A stretch of 64,000 bases of DNA from Pseudacidovorax sp. RU35E. Lineage in GTDB: Bacteria; Pseudomonadota; Gammaproteobacteria; Burkholderiales; Burkholderiaceae_C. The notes beneath the pieces were generated by a model. That model was not told where the DNA came from. It ran no database searches and was given only the letters and a program-made list of their open reading frames with translations. Each line of letters begins with the position of its first letter. The stretch's first letter is position 1. A program made the translations under genes and the position numbers. This document shows positions 61,281-64,000 of the stretch, in pieces. The stretch covers positions 62,001-126,000 of the forward strand of contig NZ_FTMY01000005.1 of the NCBI RefSeq assembly GCF_900156165.1, given 5' to 3'.

Positions 61281-61511
61281 TCAGCGGGCCGGCGAGGAAC
61301 TGGCGGATTCGGGCGCCTCGGCGGCGGGCGCATCCGCCGGTGCGGGGCGCACCTCCAGCAGCTCGGGCCGGATCTGGGTGTTGAGCCGCTGCGGCTCGCG
61401 CTCGTGCAGGCTTGCGGGCGCCCACCCGAAGCCCGCCAGGTCACCGCGCGCCCAGAGGAAGTAGCCGGCATTGGCCAGCAGCAGGGCAAGGACGCACAGG
61501 CGCAGCAGCAT
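61281..61511 (-). CDS. small membrane-anchored protein
   Basis: This 76-aa protein has one N-terminal helix (LLRLCVLALLLANAGYFLWARG), then QRLNTQIRPELLEVRP and an Ala/Pro/Ser-rich end. The start resembles SPOR-domain membrane proteins that follow birA in related Comamonadaceae, but no SPOR domain remains. It may be a truncated or short form. It lies 7 nt after birA on the same strand. Confidence 0.6.
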   Translation of the reverse strand: MLLRLCVLALLLANAGYFLWARGDLAGFGWAPASLHEREPQRLNTQIRPELLEVRPAPADAPAAEAPESASSSPAR

Positions 61512-61518
61512 GGTTCGT

Positions 61519-62325
61519 TCAGAAGGGCTGGCCCAGCGGCCGCACGCTGACCTCGGCGCTGTCCACCAGCCGCAGGCCACTGTCGGTGGCGATGCGCAGT
61601 TCGCCGCCCGGCGCCACGCCCTCGCAGCGACCGGCCGTGCCGTCGCTCATATGCACCTCGCGGCCCAGCAGCGCATCGCGTGCCGCATAGCGCGGTGCCA
61701 CGGGCGCGAAGCCATCGTCGGCAAAACGCAGCACCTCGGCCAGCAGCGCCGGCGCCAGGGCCAGCAGCACGCTGCCGGGCTCGGCGTGCGGCGACCACTG
61801 GCGCACCCAGGCGGGCGGCGTGCGCATGCCTTCGGCCGGTTGGGGGCCGATGTTGATGCCGACGCCGATCACCACCTGCCGCGGCCCGGCCGTAGCCTGC
61901 CCGGTGGAGGCGGTCTCGATCAGGATGCCGGCCAGCTTGCGGTCCTGCACCCACAGGTCGTTGGGCCACTTGATCTGAACGCCGGCACTGCCCAGCGGAT
62001 CGAGCGACTCGGCTGCGCCCACACCCACGGCCAGCGACAGGCCGGACCAGCTGCGCGGCGCGAGCGGCAGCGACATGGAGAACATGAGCGAGGCCGCGTG
62101 CGAGACGGGCGTGCCGCCTTCCCATTGCCTGCCCAGTCGGCCACGGCCGGCCGTCTGACGCTCGGCCACCAGAAGAGCGGGGCGGGTGTCGCCGGCGCGG
62201 GCGCGGCGCATGAGCTCGGTGTTGGTGGAGTCGATCTCGTCCACCACCTCGACCCGCAGGCCGGCCCGCTGGGCGGCCAGGGCCTGATGCAGCGCGTCGA
62301 CGGGCCAGCCCGCTGCCATGGCCAT
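61519..62325 (-). CDS. birA: biotin-protein ligase (BirA), no repressor domain
   Basis: This 268-aa biotin-[acetyl-CoA-carboxylase] ligase joins biotin to AccB via biotinyl-AMP. The catalytic domain is visible: VVDEIDSTNTELM, AERQTAGRGRLGRQWEGG, IKWPNDLWVQDRKLAGILIE and VIGVGINIG. No N-terminal helix-turn-helix is present, so it does not act as the repressor of E. coli BirA. The ATG overlaps the SET gene stop by one base (TGATG). Confidence 0.95.
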   Translation of the reverse strand: MAMAAGWPVDALHQALAAQRAGLRVEVVDEIDSTNTELMRRARAGDTRPALLVAERQTAGRGRLGRQWEGGTPVSHAASLMFSMSLPLAPRSWSGLSLAVGVGAAESLDPLGSAGVQIKWPNDLWVQDRKLAGILIETASTGQATAGPRQVVIGVGINIGPQPAEGMRTPPAWVRQWSPHAEPGSVLLALAPALLAEVLRFADDGFAPVAPRYAARDALLGREVHMSDGTAGRCEGVAPGGELRIATDSGLRLVDSAEVSVRPLGQPF

Positions 62326-62981
62326 CAGGCCTTGCCCTTCGCCTTCTTCTTGCGGGCCTTGTCGTCGCCCTGCGCCTTGCCGCTGGCCTTCTTGCCCGAC
62401 TTGGCAGACTTCTCGGACTTGCCGGCCTTCTTGCCGGATTTGGCCTTCTTCGCCTTCTTGTCCTTCTTCTTGCCGCCCTTGCCCGGCACGGCCTCGGCAT
62501 CCTCCGGTGGCGCCAGCAGCGTGCCGCGGCAGTCGGGCGAGCCGCACCAGCAGGGGAAGTCGGCCAGCAGTTCGGGCGTGTACGGCGAGTCGATCACCAG
62601 GCCGTAGTCGTAGTTGAGTTCCTCGCCCGCGGCGATGTCGCGCAGCGCGCGGATGAACACGCGGCCGTCCTCGACCTCGGTCTCGCAGTTGGGTCCGCAG
62701 GAGTGGTTGATCCACTTGGCCGAATTGCCGTGCACCTTCCCGTCGATCACATGCTTGTCGTCGATGTGGAAGTAGAAGGTGTGGTTGGGCTGCGCCGGGT
62801 CGTGCGGATGGCGCCGCAACGCCTCCTTCCAGGTGATGACCTCGCCGGTGTACTCGATCACCAACTCGCCCGCCGCGATGTCCTGCGTCGCGAACACCCC
62901 CCTGCCATGCACGCCGGAGCGCCGGGTCTGGATGCGGCGACCGGCAGAGGGTGCGGGCGAAGAAGGGGATTTGGAGGGCAT
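62325..62981 (-). CDS. SET-domain lysine methyltransferase with histone-H1-like tail
   Basis: This 218-aa protein has a SET domain at about 22-130: RGVFATQDIAAGELVIEYTGE, the SAM and catalytic parts NHSCGPNC at 92-99 and EELNYDYGL with Tyr126. A post-SET zinc cluster follows with Cys144, Cys146 and Cys151 (CWCGSPDC). The last 55 residues are almost only Lys, Ala, Gly and Ser, like eukaryotic H1 or AlgP tails. It probably methylates a protein lysine, but the target is unknown. It is cotranscribed with birA. Confidence 0.9.
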   Translation of the reverse strand: MPSKSPSSPAPSAGRRIQTRRSGVHGRGVFATQDIAAGELVIEYTGEVITWKEALRRHPHDPAQPNHTFYFHIDDKHVIDGKVHGNSAKWINHSCGPNCETEVEDGRVFIRALRDIAAGEELNYDYGLVIDSPYTPELLADFPCWCGSPDCRGTLLAPPEDAEAVPGKGGKKKDKKAKKAKSGKKAGKSEKSAKSGKKASGKAQGDDKARKKKAKGKA

Positions 62982-63003
62982 CGCCGAGTTCTGATAGCTT
63001 GAG

Positions 63004-63036
63004 ATGTGCACATGTGCGCGCATGCGCACGTGCGCG
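63004..63036. repeat. 33-bp perfect purine-pyrimidine alternation
   Basis: From 63004 to 63036 every base alternates purine and pyrimidine (ATGTGCACATGTGCGCGCAT... then GCGCACGTGCGCG). It includes palindromes ATGTGCACAT and CACATGTG. Such tracts can adopt left-handed Z-DNA under supercoiling. It lies in the gap between the divergent SET and topB genes. Confidence 0.75.
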
Positions 63037-63158
63037 AGAGGCGCAGAGTATAGAGAGCCGTCCTGTGCGCCGCCGGCCCCCGCCGGCGGTGCCTTCGACC
63101 CCGCGGCGCCGCTGTGTCCGGCCCTGCGGGCGGCTCTTGCCCCATGAGAGATTTTTGG

Positions 63159-64000
63159 ATGACCAAGACCCTGGTGATTGCGGAGAAGCCGTCGGTGGCG
63201 CAGGACATCGTGCGCGCGCTCACGCCCGTGTCCGGCAAGTTCGACAAGCACGACGAGCATTTCGAGAACGACAACTACGTCGTGACCAGCGCCGTGGGCC
63301 ACCTGGTGGAGATCCAGGCCCCCGAGCAGTACGACGTCAAGCGCGGCAAGTGGAGCTTCGCCCACCTGCCGGTGATCCCGCCGCACTTCGACCTCAAGCC
63401 CGTGGACAAGACCAAGGGCCGCCTGAACGCCGTGGTGCGCCTGGCGCGCCGCAAGGACGTGACGCAGCTGGTCAACGCCTGCGACGCGGGCCGCGAGGGC
63501 GAGCTGATCTTCCGGCTGATCGAGCAGTACGCCGGCGGCGCCAAGCCGCTGGGCAAGCCGATCCGCCGGCTCTGGCTGCAGTCGATGACGCCGCAGGCCA
63601 TCCGCGACGGCTTCGACCGCCTGCGCTCCGAGCGCGAGATGCAGGGCCTGGCCGACGCCGCCCGTTCGCGCTCCGAGGCCGACTGGCTGGTGGGCATCAA
63701 CGGCACGCGGGCCATGACGGCCTTCAATTCGCGCGACGGCGGCTTCTTCCTGACCACCGTCGGCCGGGTGCAGACGCCCACGCTGTCCATCGTGGTCGAG
63801 CGCGAGGAACAGATCCGCAAGTTCGTCAGCCGCGACTACTGGGAGATCCATGCCGTCTTCCAGGCGCAGGCCGGCCAGTACCCCGGCAAGTATTTCGACC
63901 CGGCCTGGAAGAAGGCCAATGCCCCGCTGCTTCTGAACTCGCAAGGTGTGGGCGAGCCCGACCCCGAGCAGCGCGCCGACCGCCTGTGGACGGCGGCCGA
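63159..64000 (+). CDS. topB: DNA topoisomerase III, 5-prime part (cut by window edge)
   Basis: The frame starts MTKTLVIAEKPSVAQDIVRAL, the TOPRIM start typical of TopB. It continues VTSAVGHLVEIQAPEQYDVKRGKW and ACDAGREGELIFRLI (metal-binding Asp/Glu), then LTTVGRVQTPTLSIVVEREE, just after the expected active-site region. About 280 residues are visible and the frame stays open to the end of the window. ATG at 63159 follows GAGAG. ATG at 63144 is an in-frame alternative. It decatenates DNA by single-strand passage. Confidence 0.93.
   Translation, partial: MTKTLVIAEKPSVAQDIVRALTPVSGKFDKHDEHFENDNYVVTSAVGHLVEIQAPEQYDVKRGKWSFAHLPVIPPHFDLKPVDKTKGRLNAVVRLARRKDVTQLVNACDAGREGELIFRLIEQYAGGAKPLGKPIRRLWLQSMTPQAIRDGFDRLRSEREMQGLADAARSRSEADWLVGINGTRAMTAFNSRDGGFFLTTVGRVQTPTLSIVVEREEQIRKFVSRDYWEIHAVFQAQAGQYPGKYFDPAWKKANAPLLLNSQGVGEPDPEQRADRLWTAA

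Overview
The window is about two-thirds G+C and spans a chromosomal replication origin. dnaA, dnaN and gyrB run leftward and rpmH, rnpA, yidD, yidC and mnmE run rightward, on either side of an origin-like gap near 7.8 kb. Protein sequences, gene order, a betaproteobacterial type IV pilin and a CTGT-N8-ACAG LexA box suggest Burkholderiales, most likely Comamonadaceae. The genus cannot be fixed by reading alone. Gene density is high and many neighbours overlap by 1-4 nt. No rRNA, tRNA, insertion sequence, prophage or CRISPR array was found.

Layout. 0-2.2 kb: the end of an MFS exporter, a RidA protein and two tandem secreted paralogues. 2.3-12.4 kb: the origin block. 12.5-18.1 kb: a cyclic-nucleotide-binding protein, a KefB-type antiporter, and the kdsD-kdsC-lptC-SDR operon for Kdo/LPS. 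18.2-21.8 kb: a glycine-rich RRM protein, a TMEM165-family exporter behind a yybP-ykoY (Mn2+) riboswitch, and metX-metW behind a SAM-II riboswitch with its own terminator. 21.8-30.8 kb: an ion channel with a zinc ribbon, a TTG-started bactofilin, DUF72, two M20 peptidases (one frameshifted) with a LysR regulator, rsmE and mnmA.

30.9-38.1 kb is the most accessory-looking part. A sigma-54-type pilA promoter and pilin gene end in a strong terminator, followed by a 110-aa unknown, a 974-aa TPR/OGT-like (GT41) protein fused to a GT-A-like domain, a methyltransferase, a second glycosyltransferase and a Wzy/PglL-type O-oligosaccharyltransferase. This looks like a pilin or surface-protein glycosylation locus. 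38.2-43.6 kb is a signalling cluster: a cyclic-nucleotide phosphodiesterase, a CHASE2 class III cyclase, an FHA protein, a PP2C phosphatase and a TerC protein. No Ser/Thr kinase is present.

43.8-47 kb: sucCD and argC. 47-56.6 kb: a leftward peptide-scavenging operon (RpiR/MurR regulator, isoaspartyl peptidase, GsiABCD-type importer, S58 and M55 peptidases). 56.7-64 kb: recA-recX with a LexA box, a MarR regulator, an OmpR-type two-component system, birA, a SET-domain methyltransferase with a histone-H1-like lysine tail, and the start of topB. A 33-bp perfect purine-pyrimidine alternation lies between the last two.
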